Source: Actinomycetota bacterium
GTDB taxonomy: Bacteria > Actinomycetota > Actinomycetes > Mycobacteriales > JACQDL01
Length of the DNA: 64,000 nt
Assembly (NCBI GenBank): GCA_016201065.1
Contig: JACQDL010000023.1
Coordinates: forward strand, 1 to 64,000
Direction: 5' to 3'
The first letter of the stretch is position 1, and every line of letters starts with the position of its first letter. Under the pieces are notes generated by a model. That model saw only the letters and a list, made by a program, of their open reading frames with translations. It was not told the origin of the DNA and ran no database searches. Made by a program: the position numbers and the translations under genes. Below, piece after piece: positions 29,167 through 38,037 of the stretch.

Positions 29167-30506
29167 GTCGCCCTCCGGACCTTCTTGAAACGATCCGAGT
29201 GCTGTGGCGCGGCAGCCACGTCGACGACTGCTGGAATCTTGTACGGCTCCAGGCGACCACGGCAGTGTTCGCGGACACGGCGCCGCAATAATACGTGATC
29301 CTCGTCGTCGACGAGCTGTACTGTTGCCCTGACCACCATCCCCGTGACCGGGCTCGGATGTCCCGACACGGTGGCCTCCGCAACGTTCGGTAGCTGGAGA
29401 AGAACGTTCTCCACCTCGGCCGGGTAGACTTTCTCGCCACCGACGTTGATGACCTCGGACCTGCGGCCCAGGATCTGGATATACGGACCGTCGGTCCTGA
29501 CCACGTCCTGGGTGTTGAAGAATCCCTCGTCATCGAACGGCGCAGGCGCGTTGAGGTACCCGAGCATCGCCATGTCCGACCGAATCCACAGCACATCGTC
29601 AATGATCTTGTGCGCGAAACCGGCGCCCCCGATCTTCAACCACACACTGTCGTCGCCCTTCGACCTGGTCGGAAGGATTCCCAGCTCCGACAGTCCGTAG
29701 GTTTGTTTGAACCTGACGTCCGGCAGCGCGACCTTGAGCCGACGCAATGTCTGTGGCGGCATTGGTTCGGTGCCATAGGTGATCAACTCAAGGGATGACG
29801 GGGTGTAGCGCTCCAGGACTCCCGAGATCAGGACCATGTTGAGAAATGTTGGCGTCGTAGGCAGCACCTGCACCCGGTGCTCGACGACAGCTGCGAAGAC
29901 GCGGTCCGGTGTCCGTTCCGGCACTGTGACAATTGTTCCGCCCTGGCTCAGGGTGTGGAAGAGGGTGTTGATTCCACCGATATGATCGATGTTGAGGAAC
30001 GAGATGATCCGTAGCGGACGTGTCGGCTCGCCGTACCGGGACAGCACCTTCGTGAAATCCAGCACAGATGCCTTGCTGCGGCCGGACGTTCCCGAGCTGA
30101 AGAGCACGAGACCTGGCCGGGCGGTGCCACGCAGGGTGGCGTACAGAGCGTGCTCGGCATGACGCCCCGTACGCTCGCAGCTCCGGTGACCCTGGTCGTC
30201 GATCGTAATCGACGTCTCGACTTCCGCGAGCTCGAGGAACTCAGCCCGTTTCGCGGCCGGCAATGGGGTGAGCGGTACAACTATCGCGGCGCACTCGATG
30301 AGTGCGAGCAGGCCGGCGTAGGCGGCTACCGACGACATGCCCTCGAGAGAAACGATGTCACCCGGCGCGATCCCGTGCCCGGACAGAAATGCTCTCCATT
30401 CCTCGACGGCCTGCAACAGCTCGGCGTAGCGGTATGCCCTGTCAACGACAACGACAGCCTCCGATTCGTCGAACATTCGAAGTCGGTCCAGTAACGGCTG
30501 GTTCAT
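29163..30506 (-). CDS. AMP-dependent acyl ligase (ANL superfamily)
   Basis: A 447-residue adenylating enzyme, first gene of the operon. Core motifs are [10 protein letters not shown] (136-145), TYGLSELG (269-276), NTQDVV (A7, 331-336) and [20 protein letters not shown] (347-366). The C-terminus keeps a lysine in FKKVRR where the catalytic A10 lysine is expected. It is shorter than typical 500-600-residue ligases, with a compact N-terminal domain. Together with the adjacent ACP it probably activates a fatty or aryl acid and transfers it to the carrier. AAGGGGG precedes the ATG at 30506. Confidence 0.85.
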   Translation of the reverse strand: MNQPLLDRLRMFDESEAVVVVDRAYRYAELLQAVEEWRAFLSGHGIAPGDIVSLEGMSSVAAYAGLLALIECAAIVVPLTPLPAAKRAEFLELAEVETSITIDDQGHRSCERTGRHAEHALYATLRGTARPGLVLFSSGTSGRSKASVLDFTKVLSRYGEPTRPLRIISFLNIDHIGGINTLFHTLSQGGTIVTVPERTPDRVFAAVVEHRVQVLPTTPTFLNMVLISGVLERYTPSSLELITYGTEPMPPQTLRRLKVALPDVRFKQTYGLSELGILPTRSKGDDSVWLKIGGAGFAHKIIDDVLWIRSDMAMLGYLNAPAPFDDEGFFNTQDVVRTDGPYIQILGRRSEVINVGGEKVYPAEVENVLLQLPNVAEATVSGHPSPVTGMVVRATVQLVDDEDHVLLRRRVREHCRGRLEPYKIPAVVDVAAAPQHSDRFKKVRRAT

Positions 30507-30521
30507 TCGCCCCCCTTGGGC

Positions 30522-30644
30522 TGACCTAGGTCACCTTTGGCGTCGTCCGAGCCGGAGATAAGTTTCGCGATGGACACTTCACGCCGTCAACGAGCAAATC
30601 GGGGTTCTGTGTTGCTACACCAACGGGGGTAGCCAGGTGGCTAC
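30522..30644 (-). promoter_or_regulatory. promoter region of the AvrD operon with two palindromes
   Basis: The leader contains TGACCTAGGTCA (30522-30533), a perfect 12-bp palindrome about 16 bp before the ligase start, and GTAGCCA-N2-TGGCTAC (30629-30644), extended by a further TAGCC copy at 30648-30652. Between them TTGACG on the minus strand (30585-30590) could be a -35 element with a weak -10 near 30561. The distal repeat would then sit upstream of the promoter like an activator site and the proximal one downstream like an operator. Confidence 0.4.
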
Positions 30645-30712
30645 GTCTAGCCGGGTGACGCGCGCCAACCTCAGCTAGACCATGTGGTTGTGCGGCGGTG
30701 TCGTCCGACGTG

Positions 30713-30964
30713 TCACCAGACCCGCTCGAACTCCCAGGCGTACGGTGGCCGGGCGGTCAGCTCGGACGGCAGGTCCGGCACCGGCGCCCGGGCCGGATCG
30801 ACCACGACCAGCCGCTCGTCGCCGTCCCCGGTCGGGCTGCGGTAGATCTCCGCGCCCGGCGGAATCACCGCTGCGACGTGCCGCACGAGGTCGGCCAGCC
30901 GCCCCGGCGCGGCTCGCACCTCCCACATCAGCACCGGCAGCGCCGGCTCGATCCACCCACTCAT
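30713..30964 (-). CDS. small hypothetical protein downstream of tsaD
   Basis: An 83-residue protein beginning MSGWIEPALPVLMWEV, with a ferredoxin-like strand-helix pattern (PGRLADLVRHVAA) and ending in an aromatic stretch AYAWEF-like (PPYAWEFERVW). The base composition is core-like rather than island-like, so it belongs to the tsaD transcription unit. It faintly resembles antibiotic-monooxygenase/stress-type small domains, but I cannot assign it. Confidence 0.6.
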   Translation of the reverse strand: MSGWIEPALPVLMWEVRAAPGRLADLVRHVAAVIPPGAEIYRSPTGDGDERLVVVDPARAPVPDLPSELTARPPYAWEFERVW

Positions 30965-31053
30965 CGCACTGCACCCCACCGACCGTCCCGGATCGCGACG
31001 AGTCTGCCAGACCGCTCAGCGCCGCACTACGAAACGGACATCCGCCGGTGGGC

Positions 31054-32115
31054 TCAGGCCAGGACCCGCTCGACCGGCATCGCGGAGTCGGCCGGGATGT
31101 CCAGGGTGGACGGCGTCGCTCCGCTGGCGACCAGCCGCGAACCGAGCGCGGCAACCATCGCCCCGTTGTCGGTGCACAGCCCCGGCCGGGGCGCCCGCAG
31201 CGTGATCCCGGCCGCCGCGCAGCGCTGCTCGGCGAGCGCGCGCAGCCGCGAGTTGGCCGCCACCCCACCCCCGATGAGCAGATGATCCACACCGTGTTCG
31301 TGGCAGGCCCGCACCGCCTTGGCGGTCAGCACGTCGGTCACCGCTTCCTGGAACGAGGCGGCCACATCGGCCACCGGCACCGGCTCACCCACCCGCTGCC
31401 GGGCCTCCACCCAGCGCGCAACCGCCGTCTTCAGCCCCGAGAAGGAGAAGTCATACGGCGCGTCCCGCGACCCCGTGAGCCCGCGGGGGAAGGCAATCGC
31501 CGTACCGGAACCGGCCCGGGCGATCCGGTCGATCTGCGGTCCGCCGGGGAACGGCAGCCCGAGCAGCCGAGCGACCTTGTCGAACGCCTCGCCCGCCGCG
31601 TCGTCGAGCGTCTGCCCGAGCGGGCGGATGTCCCCGGCGACGTCCGGCACCAGCAACAGCGACGAGTGGCCACCGGAGACGAGCAGGGCCACGCACGGCT
31701 CCGGCAGCGGGCCGTGCTCCAGCTCGTCCACGCACACGTGCGCGGCGAGGTGGTTCACGCCGTACAGCGGCACGTCCAGCGCCAGGGCGTACGCCTTCGC
31801 CGCGGCCACCCCGACCAGGAGCGCCCCAGCGAGGCCGGGACCGGCGGTGACCGCCACCGCGTCGATCTCGGCCAGCGCAACGCCGGCCTGCTCGCAGGCG
31901 CGGTGCACGGTCGGCACCATCGCCTCCAGGTGAGCCCGCGACGCGACCTCGGGCACCACCCCGCCGAAACGGGCGTGGCTCTCGACGCTGGAGGCAACCG
32001 CGTCGGCGAGCAGGGTCCGGCCGCGCACGATCCCGACACCGGTCTCGTCGCAGGACGTCTCGATCCCCAGCACCAGGGGTCCCGGCGTCGAGGCACCAGA
32101 TCCACGGTCAGCCAC
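31054..32115 (-). CDS. tsaD: tRNA N6-adenosine threonylcarbamoyltransferase TsaD
   Basis: A 353-residue ASKHA-fold enzyme that transfers threonylcarbamoyl to A37 of ANN-decoding tRNAs, working with TsaB and TsaE. It begins [17 protein letters not shown], has the metal motif NHLAAH near 130, and SGGHSSLLL. It overlaps rimI by 8 bp, completing the tsaB-rimI-tsaD operon. Confidence 0.96.
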   Translation of the reverse strand: MADRGSGASTPGPLVLGIETSCDETGVGIVRGRTLLADAVASSVESHARFGGVVPEVASRAHLEAMVPTVHRACEQAGVALAEIDAVAVTAGPGLAGALLVGVAAAKAYALALDVPLYGVNHLAAHVCVDELEHGPLPEPCVALLVSGGHSSLLLVPDVAGDIRPLGQTLDDAAGEAFDKVARLLGLPFPGGPQIDRIARAGSGTAIAFPRGLTGSRDAPYDFSFSGLKTAVARWVEARQRVGEPVPVADVAASFQEAVTDVLTAKAVRACHEHGVDHLLIGGGVAANSRLRALAEQRCAAAGITLRAPRPGLCTDNGAMVAALGSRLVASGATPSTLDIPADSAMPVERVLA

Positions 32116-32602
32116 GCGCCATCACCACCGCGTCGGTCCCGGTCGCCTCGTAGTACCCCTTGCGCACGCCGACCGGCCGGAACCCGGCCCGGGTGTACAG
32201 CCGCCGTGCCGCGGCGTTGTCCACGGCGACCTCCAGGAGGACCTGGTGCACCTGGCGCCGGTCCGCCTCGGCGAGCAAACCAGCGAGCAGCCGGCCACCG
32301 AGACCGGCACGCTGCCAGTCGGTCCGCACGCCGAGAGTCATGATGTGCGCCTCCACACCGAAGTCGGCCAACCCGCCGTACCCGACGATCGCGCCACCGG
32401 ACGCGGTGCCGCCCGCCCCGCCCACCGCCACGAGGTAGTAGCGGCCGGGCAGGGTCAGCTCGTCGGTGAGCATCCGGGCCGACCACGGCTGCTCGGCGAA
32501 CAGGACACCTTCCAGCTCGGCGACGGCCGGAACGTCGCTGGTCCGCATCCGACGCACCGTCGCACCGCCCAGAATCGGACGGCCGTCCGACATACCGGTC
32601 AT
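32108..32602 (-). CDS. rimI: ribosomal-protein-alanine N-acetyltransferase RimI
   Basis: A 164-residue GNAT acetyltransferase. The acetyl-CoA loop is [18 protein letters not shown] near 94-110, followed by [19 protein letters not shown]. Its place between tsaB and tsaD marks it as RimI. The start overlaps the tsaB stop by 4 bp. Confidence 0.9.
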   Translation of the reverse strand: MTGMSDGRPILGGATVRRMRTSDVPAVAELEGVLFAEQPWSARMLTDELTLPGRYYLVAVGGAGGTASGGAIVGYGGLADFGVEAHIMTLGVRTDWQRAGLGGRLLAGLLAEADRRQVHQVLLEVAVDNAAARRLYTRAGFRPVGVRKGYYEATGTDAVVMARG

Positions 32603-33279
32603 CGGGCGAGTGCCGGCTTGGTCGGCCCGGGCCGCTCCGCGTCGGGCCGGCGCAGGTACAGCGGAATCATGGGCTCGGACGGCGCGCCCGCGCGGAGCCG
32701 GTCAGCGGCGACCGCGACCAAGGCGGCCGGCTGCGGGTACGCCGGTCCGTGCACCGGCAACCCGCACAGCACCGCGACGCTGTCGGCCGCCGCGCCAGCC
32801 ACCCCACTGACCGCGAGATCCGCGATCCTGGTCGCGACCTCCGCCGGACGGTCCACCGCGGGGCCGTGGACACGAAACCCACCGCTGTCGTAGACGGCCC
32901 AGTACACCTCACGGCGTCGGGCGTCGGTGGCCACCAGCAACCGACCGGAACCGCCCTGCGCCACGGCACCGATCGCGTCCAGACTGCACACGCCGTACGC
33001 CGGCACACCCAGCGCGTCGGCCAGCGCCACCGCCGTGACCAGGCCGACCCGCAACCCGGTGAACGGTCCCGGGCCCAACCCGGCGACCACCGCCGCCAGC
33101 TCGCCGAAAGCCACCCCGGCACCATCCAGCGCGGCCCGGATCGCCGGGCCCAGCAGCTCACCGTGCCGGCGCGGGTCGCACCGCACCACCGAGCTGACCA
33201 ACCGGACCGCCGTCCCGTCCACCCGGACCACGGCCGCGGTCACCGCGGGTGTAGCGGTATCCAGTGCCAACGTCAACAC
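32599..33279 (-). CDS. tsaB: t6A biosynthesis protein TsaB
   Basis: A 226-residue TsaD-like partner required for t6A formation. It begins VLTLALDTATPAVTAAVV, with GPGPFTGLRVGLVTA near 70 typical of the family. The GTG at 33279 is chosen by homology of this N-terminus; the frame runs open upstream through antisense DNA. First gene of tsaB-rimI-tsaD. Confidence 0.9.
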   Translation of the reverse strand: MLTLALDTATPAVTAAVVRVDGTAVRLVSSVVRCDPRRHGELLGPAIRAALDGAGVAFGELAAVVAGLGPGPFTGLRVGLVTAVALADALGVPAYGVCSLDAIGAVAQGGSGRLLVATDARRREVYWAVYDSGGFRVHGPAVDRPAEVATRIADLAVSGVAGAAADSVAVLCGLPVHGPAYPQPAALVAVAADRLRAGAPSEPMIPLYLRRPDAERPGPTKPALAR

Positions 33280-33359
33280 CCGGCCGAGCCTAGACGAGGT
33301 GGCCGTCCCGGCCGCGTCGGCGGCAGCGAACCAGACAGGGCTGACCGGAAGTCGCGCCC

Positions 33360-33720
33360 TTGTCGGTCCATCATGGAACATACTGCTCACCGGGCAACAC
33401 CTCCCAGGGAGCGGCAAGAACGACAAGCGCAGCACCGCCATGTTGCTCGACGAGCTCAAGTTCGTGGTCGATGTCCTCAAGGCGGAGGGCGACACGTTCG
33501 GGAGCACGAACCGACCCAGCTGACGGTCGACGGTGCCCGGGGCTTCCGCTACCGCACCACCAACACGAAGCTCGGCATGGACTCCGATCTCATCTTCGTC
33601 TACGAGGCGGGACACGAGATCGAAATCGGTTGCGACACCGACGCCGGCAAGCGGAGTACCATCCAGCAGGACTGCGCCGCCGTCCTGGACTCCCTCCAGA
33701 TCCTCTCAACGACGAGCTGA
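33360..33720 (+). pseudogene. broken partial copy of the adjacent lipoprotein gene
   Basis: The C-terminal third of the downstream lipoprotein can be recognised in two frames. The first (33440-33523) reads MLLDELKFVVDVLKAEGDTF and runs into a stop. The second continues to 33720 as LTVDGARGFRY, SDLIFVYEAGHEIEI and CAAVLDSLQI, each matching a segment of the intact protein (VTVDGARGFRY, SDLVFVFRGTNEIEI, CANVLKSIQI). A frameshift near 33505 and loss of the 5' half make it non-functional. Confidence 0.72.
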
Positions 33721-33725
33721 CCGAG

Positions 33726-34391
33726 ATGACCAGGTTTTCCACCGCAATCACGGCCCTGCTGGCATTCGGCATCCCGCTGGCGGGTTGCACGTCGACGATC
33801 CCGGGGCATGGGACGCTGGCCGGAGCGGCCGGCAGCGGCACGGCGAGCCCAACGCCCAGCAGCGAGCCCACGGTCACCCGACCGGCGGGTCGCGAGCGCC
33901 TGTCCTGCGGCGGGGGCACCGTCATCACCTCGCCTGGCGGGCCGTACTGTTACCTGCGCCCCGACGGTTTCCAGGACGTGACCGCGCAGGTCGACGTCGG
34001 CACCGCGGTGGGGGGCGCGGGAACCCACCGCACCGCCGTCGCGCTGGCCAACCACGACCTGATCCTGGTGGTGGACTTCCCGTTGCGGACCGACAGCGAG
34101 CAGCTCAGCGACGCCGCGCTGGTCGAGCAGCTCAACGGGGTGGCCGCCCAGTTCGAGGCGCAGGGTTTCGTCTTCGACAGCACGGTGCCGGAGAGCGTGA
34201 CCGTGGACGGCGCGCGTGGATTCCGGTACCACGCGAAGGCCACCAACGCCGACTACTCCTCCGACCTCGTCTTCGTCTTCCGGGGCACCAACGAGATCGA
34301 GATCAACTGCCAGTACGCCACCCGCAAGGTCGACGTGGATCGAGGCTGCGCGAACGTGCTGAAGTCGATCCAGATCAGAACAGAGATCTGA
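33726..34391 (+). CDS. putative lipoprotein, DUF3558-like
   Basis: A 221-residue secreted protein. Residues 1-20 are a signal peptide ending in the lipobox LAGC, with the lipid-modified cysteine at C21. A Thr/Ser/Pro linker (about 35-60) precedes a globular domain with two conserved-looking cysteines near 66 and 78 and repeated strands. The arrangement resembles small actinobacterial surface lipoproteins of the DUF3558 kind; the family call is tentative. It starts 5 bp after the pseudogene and its stop lies in a tandem repeat. Confidence 0.7.
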   Translation: MTRFSTAITALLAFGIPLAGCTSTIPGHGTLAGAAGSGTASPTPSSEPTVTRPAGRERLSCGGGTVITSPGGPYCYLRPDGFQDVTAQVDVGTAVGGAGTHRTAVALANHDLILVVDFPLRTDSEQLSDAALVEQLNGVAAQFEAQGFVFDSTVPESVTVDGARGFRYHAKATNADYSSDLVFVFRGTNEIEINCQYATRKVDVDRGCANVLKSIQIRTEI

Positions 34392-34446
34392 TCAGGACCG
34401 GGATCTGACCAGGACCGGGATCTGATCAGGACCGGGATCTGATCAG
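34385..34446. repeat. 17-bp tandem repeat, about 3.6 copies
   Basis: GATCTGATCAGGACCGG occurs at 34385, 34402 (one mismatch) and 34419, with a partial copy at 34436. The stop codons of both convergent genes (lipoprotein at 34389-34391 and tsaE at 34426-34428) fall inside it, so it encodes the last residues of TsaE. Confidence 0.9.
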
Positions 34447-34884
34447 CTTGGTGAGCCGACCCTGCCACCCGCCACCCACCGCGACCAGCTCGGCCGTCCG
34501 TACGTCATTGTCGGACCGGGCCAACCGGACCTCCAGGTGGGCGTCCGCGAGCTGCTCGACCAGCCCGCCGCCCCACTCCACCACCATCACCGAGTCCGCC
34601 AGCTCCGCGTCGAGATCCAGGTCGTCCACCTCGGCCACGGACCCGAGCCGGTAGGCGTCGACATGCACCAGCGGGACCCGCCCGCCGCGGTACACCCGAG
34701 CGATCACGAACGTCGGCGACACGATCGGCCCGGGCACCCCGAGTCCCGCTCCGATGCCCTGGGCGAGCACCGTCTTCCCGGCACCCAGCGGCCCGGTGAC
34801 CAGGATCAGGTCACCGGGCTGGCAGTCCTCGGCCAGCGCTCGCCCCAGGGCACGGGTATCCGCCGCGGTCGGCAGCTCGATCAT
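34426..34884 (-). CDS. tsaE: t6A ATPase TsaE
   Basis: A 152-residue P-loop ATPase that drives the TsaB-TsaD complex in t6A synthesis. Walker A is GPLGAGKT (31-38), preceded by a DLILVTG strand, and SPTFVIARVYRG and LVHVDAYRLGS are family signatures. The last residues (LIRSRS) come from the tandem repeat. It is separated from tsaB by the lipoprotein and its pseudogene. Confidence 0.93.
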   Translation of the reverse strand: MIELPTAADTRALGRALAEDCQPGDLILVTGPLGAGKTVLAQGIGAGLGVPGPIVSPTFVIARVYRGGRVPLVHVDAYRLGSVAEVDDLDLDAELADSVMVVEWGGGLVEQLADAHLEVRLARSDNDVRTAELVAVGGGWQGRLTKLIRSRS

Positions 34885-34928
34885 CGGCTCATCGACTCGT
34901 CGGCTCGTCAGGGTCGCGGGGGAAGCCG

Positions 34929-36014
34929 TCAGGCACGGCGCGACGGCCGGCGGCTGTCACCGCGGCTGACCCTCGTCAGCAGCGAACGCAGGTGCAGGTT
35001 GACCAGGTCCGGGCGCTCCATCATCACCACGTGCCCGGCCTCCTCGATCTCCAACAGCTCGGCACCGGGTAGCGCGGCGACCATGCGCCGGCTGTGCTCC
35101 GGCGGGGTGATCACATCGCGGCCGCCCACCACGACCAGGGTGGGCACGGCGTGCAGCGCCGCGAGCGCGGCCAGCTTCTCATGGCCGACGACGGCGGTGT
35201 AGAGGTCGGCGATCACCGGAATCGGGGTCGCCGCGATCATTTCGGCGGCGTAGTCGACGAGCGAGCTGGGCACCTGCCTGCCACCGAAGCCCACCCGGCG
35301 GACCGCCAGCCACATCAGGTCCGCACCCAGCCGCCGGCCCCGCTCGGCCATCCTGGCCCGCTGCCCGAGCTGGCGCATCAGTGCCGGTAGCAGCGGGTTC
35401 TTCACCGTGGCCAGCAGCGCGGGCAGGCCGAGGGTGACCTCGCCGAGCAGGCCCGTGCTCGTGGACAGCAGGACGGTGCCGACCACCCGATCGCCGAAGA
35501 GCTCCGGATGCTGCTCGGCCAAGGCCATGATCGTCATCCCGCCCATGGAGTGGCCGACCAGCACCAGTGGTCCGGGGCCGAGCCCGCCGAGCACCGCGAA
35601 CAGGTCGCGCCCGAGCTGGTCGATGGTGCACCGCGCGGAGTCGCCGCGCCCGGATCGGCCGTGGCCGCGCTGGTCGTAGAAGACCATCCGGTTGGCCTGC
35701 TGGCCGTTGCGCGTCAACCCGATCCGCTGGTAGTGCCAGCTCCCCATCGACAGGCAGTACCCGTGCACGAAGACGACGGTCAGCGGCGCGTCGAGCGGAC
35801 CGACCTCCTCGACGTACAGCGCCGCGCCGTCCTCAGCGGTGACGCTGCGCGACCGGTCGGCAACCAGTGCGCCGAAGGGTTGGCCTGCCTCCGGGTCGGG
35901 AGTACGCCGGTACCGGCCGACGGCGTACCGCTCGACCGCCAGCCCCGCGGCGACGGTCGCCGCACCCACGCCAGCGACACTGCCGAGCACGCCAGCCCGA
36001 CGGGTCACCTTCAT
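34929..36014 (-). CDS. alpha/beta-fold hydrolase
   Basis: A 361-residue protein with an N-terminal hydrophobic segment (about 8-26) suggesting membrane anchoring or export. The alpha/beta-hydrolase domain has the HGYCLSMGSW oxyanion region, the nucleophile elbow GHSMGG, an aspartate in VGGRDVITPP and the histidine of EAGHVVMME. The ATG at 36014 overlaps the alr stop (ATGA). Likely a lipase or esterase; commonly placed between alr and tsaE in actinomycetes. Confidence 0.87.
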   Translation of the reverse strand: MKVTRRAGVLGSVAGVGAATVAAGLAVERYAVGRYRRTPDPEAGQPFGALVADRSRSVTAEDGAALYVEEVGPLDAPLTVVFVHGYCLSMGSWHYQRIGLTRNGQQANRMVFYDQRGHGRSGRGDSARCTIDQLGRDLFAVLGGLGPGPLVLVGHSMGGMTIMALAEQHPELFGDRVVGTVLLSTSTGLLGEVTLGLPALLATVKNPLLPALMRQLGQRARMAERGRRLGADLMWLAVRRVGFGGRQVPSSLVDYAAEMIAATPIPVIADLYTAVVGHEKLAALAALHAVPTLVVVGGRDVITPPEHSRRMVAALPGAELLEIEEAGHVVMMERPDLVNLHLRSLLTRVSRGDSRRPSRRA

Positions 36015-37126
36015 CGGTCGTTCGCCGGGTAGCCGCGGGGCACCCGCGCTCCGACCCGGGTGACGATCTCGTAGCTGATCGTGCCAAGCGCCTCCGCCCA
36101 CTCCTGGGCGGTCGGCTCACCGGAACTCCCCGGGCCGAACAGCAGCACCTCGTCACCGGCGGACACCTCGTCATCGCCGGTATCCAGCATGAACTGGTCC
36201 ATGCACACCCGTCCGGCGACCCGACGCCGGGCACCGGCGAGCCACACCGGCGCGACGTTGGTGCCGTTGCGTGGCACCCCGTCGGCGTACCCGAGCGGGA
36301 CCAGGGCCAGCCCGGTCTCCCGGTCGGTGACGTACTCGTGCCCGTAGGACACCCCCGTGCCCGCCGGCACCCGCTTCGCGAGGGCGACATGGCTGCGCAG
36401 GGTCATCGCCGGTACCAGCCCGAACTGCTCCGGCGGCACCGGGCTGAGCCCGTAGACCGCGATACCCGGCCGGACCAGGTCGAAGTGCGCCTCCGGCAGG
36501 GTCAGGGTGGCGGCCGAGTTGGCCAGGTGCCGCAGCCGCGGCACGACGCCGAATCCCTCGGCCACCTCAAGTGCCCGCCGGAACACCTCGACCTGGCGGC
36601 CGATGGTCGGGTGGTCGGGCACGTCGGCGTAGGCGAAGTGGCTCCAGATCCCGACGACCTCGACGGTGCCCTCCGCGGCCTGCTTCGCGGCGGCGGTGAC
36701 CAGGTCGGGCCAGTCCGCCACGGTGGCACCGGACCGGCCGAGACCGGTGTCCACCTTGAGGTGCACGCGGGCGGTCCGGCCGGTGGCCCGCGCCGCCGCC
36801 ACGATCTCGGCCAGCCCCCAGGGGGCCGCGGCGGACAGGTCGATGTCCGCGGCGACCACGGTGGCGAGCTCCTCCCCCGGGACCGCGAGCCACGACAGGA
36901 TCGGCGCGGTGACGCCGGCCGCGCGGAGCTGCAATGCCTCCTCGGCGTACGCCGTGCCCAGCCAGGTCGCGCCACCCGCGAGCGCGGCACGCGCCGACGG
37001 GATCAGGCCGTGCCCGTAGCCGTCGGCCTTGACCACCGCCATCACCTCGGCGCCGGTACCGGCCCGTAACCGCTCGACGTTGCCACTGATCGCGGCCAGG
37101 TCAATGCTCGCCTCGGTACGACGCAT
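36011..37126 (-). CDS. alr: alanine racemase
   Basis: A 371-residue PLP enzyme making D-alanine for peptidoglycan. The PLP lysine is K33 in VVKADGYGHG and the second catalytic base is the tyrosine of GVSYGHEYV. Length and fold order (TIM barrel then beta domain) match the family. First gene of the alr-hydrolase-tsaE transcription unit. Confidence 0.95.
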   Translation of the reverse strand: MRRTEASIDLAAISGNVERLRAGTGAEVMAVVKADGYGHGLIPSARAALAGGATWLGTAYAEEALQLRAAGVTAPILSWLAVPGEELATVVAADIDLSAAAPWGLAEIVAAARATGRTARVHLKVDTGLGRSGATVADWPDLVTAAAKQAAEGTVEVVGIWSHFAYADVPDHPTIGRQVEVFRRALEVAEGFGVVPRLRHLANSAATLTLPEAHFDLVRPGIAVYGLSPVPPEQFGLVPAMTLRSHVALAKRVPAGTGVSYGHEYVTDRETGLALVPLGYADGVPRNGTNVAPVWLAGARRRVAGRVCMDQFMLDTGDDEVSAGDEVLLFGPGSSGEPTAQEWAEALGTISYEIVTRVGARVPRGYPANDR

Positions 37127-37260
37127 CCCCCGAGTGTGTCATCCTCGACGACAGGGTGGTGGCCCCGCCTGGCCCACGACTGCAGCACCCGCTACGTCAC
37201 CGGTGCCGTCGTCGCCATGGTGGGAACGGTCACTGTCGGCGGTGGAAAGAGGTGTCCCGC

Positions 37261-38037
37261 GTGTTCGTGCGTCGCGCCTACATCCCGGACGGCCGGCTGC
37301 CGGGTCCGCGGGAGAGGGCAGCGTGGCCGTACACGGTGCCGGCGGTGGCGGAGCTGGCCGAGCGTGGCCTCACAATCACCCGACCGGTGACCTTCCTGGT
37401 CGGGGACAACGGCTCGGGCAAGTCGACGATCGTCGAGGCGATCGCTGAGGGGTTCTCCCTCGACCCATACGGGGGTCGGGCCGGGACCGCGACCGGCCGA
37501 CCGGAGCCAACCACGACGGTGCTGGGCGAGGTGCTGCGGCTGGATACCACTCCGGCCGGCGCCCGGATGCTGAGCGGGCCGCGGCTGAAGAAGAAGGGGT
37601 TCTTCCTGCGGGCGGAGACCGCGTTCGCGCTGACGCAGACCCTCGGTGGGGTACCCGGCTATTGGGTGGAGGACACCGCGGCGATGAGCCACGGCGAGGG
37701 GTTCCTCGCCGTGTTCGCCGCGATGATGGCGGCACCCGGCTTCTATGTCATGGACGAGCCGGAAGCAGCGCTGTCCTTCACCGCCTGCCTACACCTGGTC
37801 GCCGTCATGCACGCCCTCGGCCGGAACGGTGCACAGGTGGTGTGTGCGACCCATTCTCCGATCCTCGCCTCCACCCCTGGGGCGGACATCATCGAGGTCG
37901 GCGAGCATGGGATGCGGCGGACCCGCTGGGACAGGCTCGATCTGGTTGACCACTGGCGCCGCTACCTTCAGCGCCCTGATGCCTACCTGCGGCACCTTCT
38001 GCACGAGGACGCCGACCAGTACGGAGGCGCTCCGTGA
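37261..38037 (+). CDS. ABC-like AAA family ATPase
   Basis: A 258-residue ATPase. Walker A is GDNGSGKST (about 48-56), the signature-like MSHGEGF lies near 141, Walker B is FYVMDEPEAALS, and the H-loop is ATHSPIL. This is the compact AAA_21/SMC-like form without transmembrane partners. GTG at 37261 with AAAGAGGTG upstream. It overlaps the phosphotransferase start by 4 bp, so the two are one operon. Confidence 0.83.
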   Translation: MFVRRAYIPDGRLPGPRERAAWPYTVPAVAELAERGLTITRPVTFLVGDNGSGKSTIVEAIAEGFSLDPYGGRAGTATGRPEPTTTVLGEVLRLDTTPAGARMLSGPRLKKKGFFLRAETAFALTQTLGGVPGYWVEDTAAMSHGEGFLAVFAAMMAAPGFYVMDEPEAALSFTACLHLVAVMHALGRNGAQVVCATHSPILASTPGADIIEVGEHGMRRTRWDRLDLVDHWRRYLQRPDAYLRHLLHEDADQYGGAP

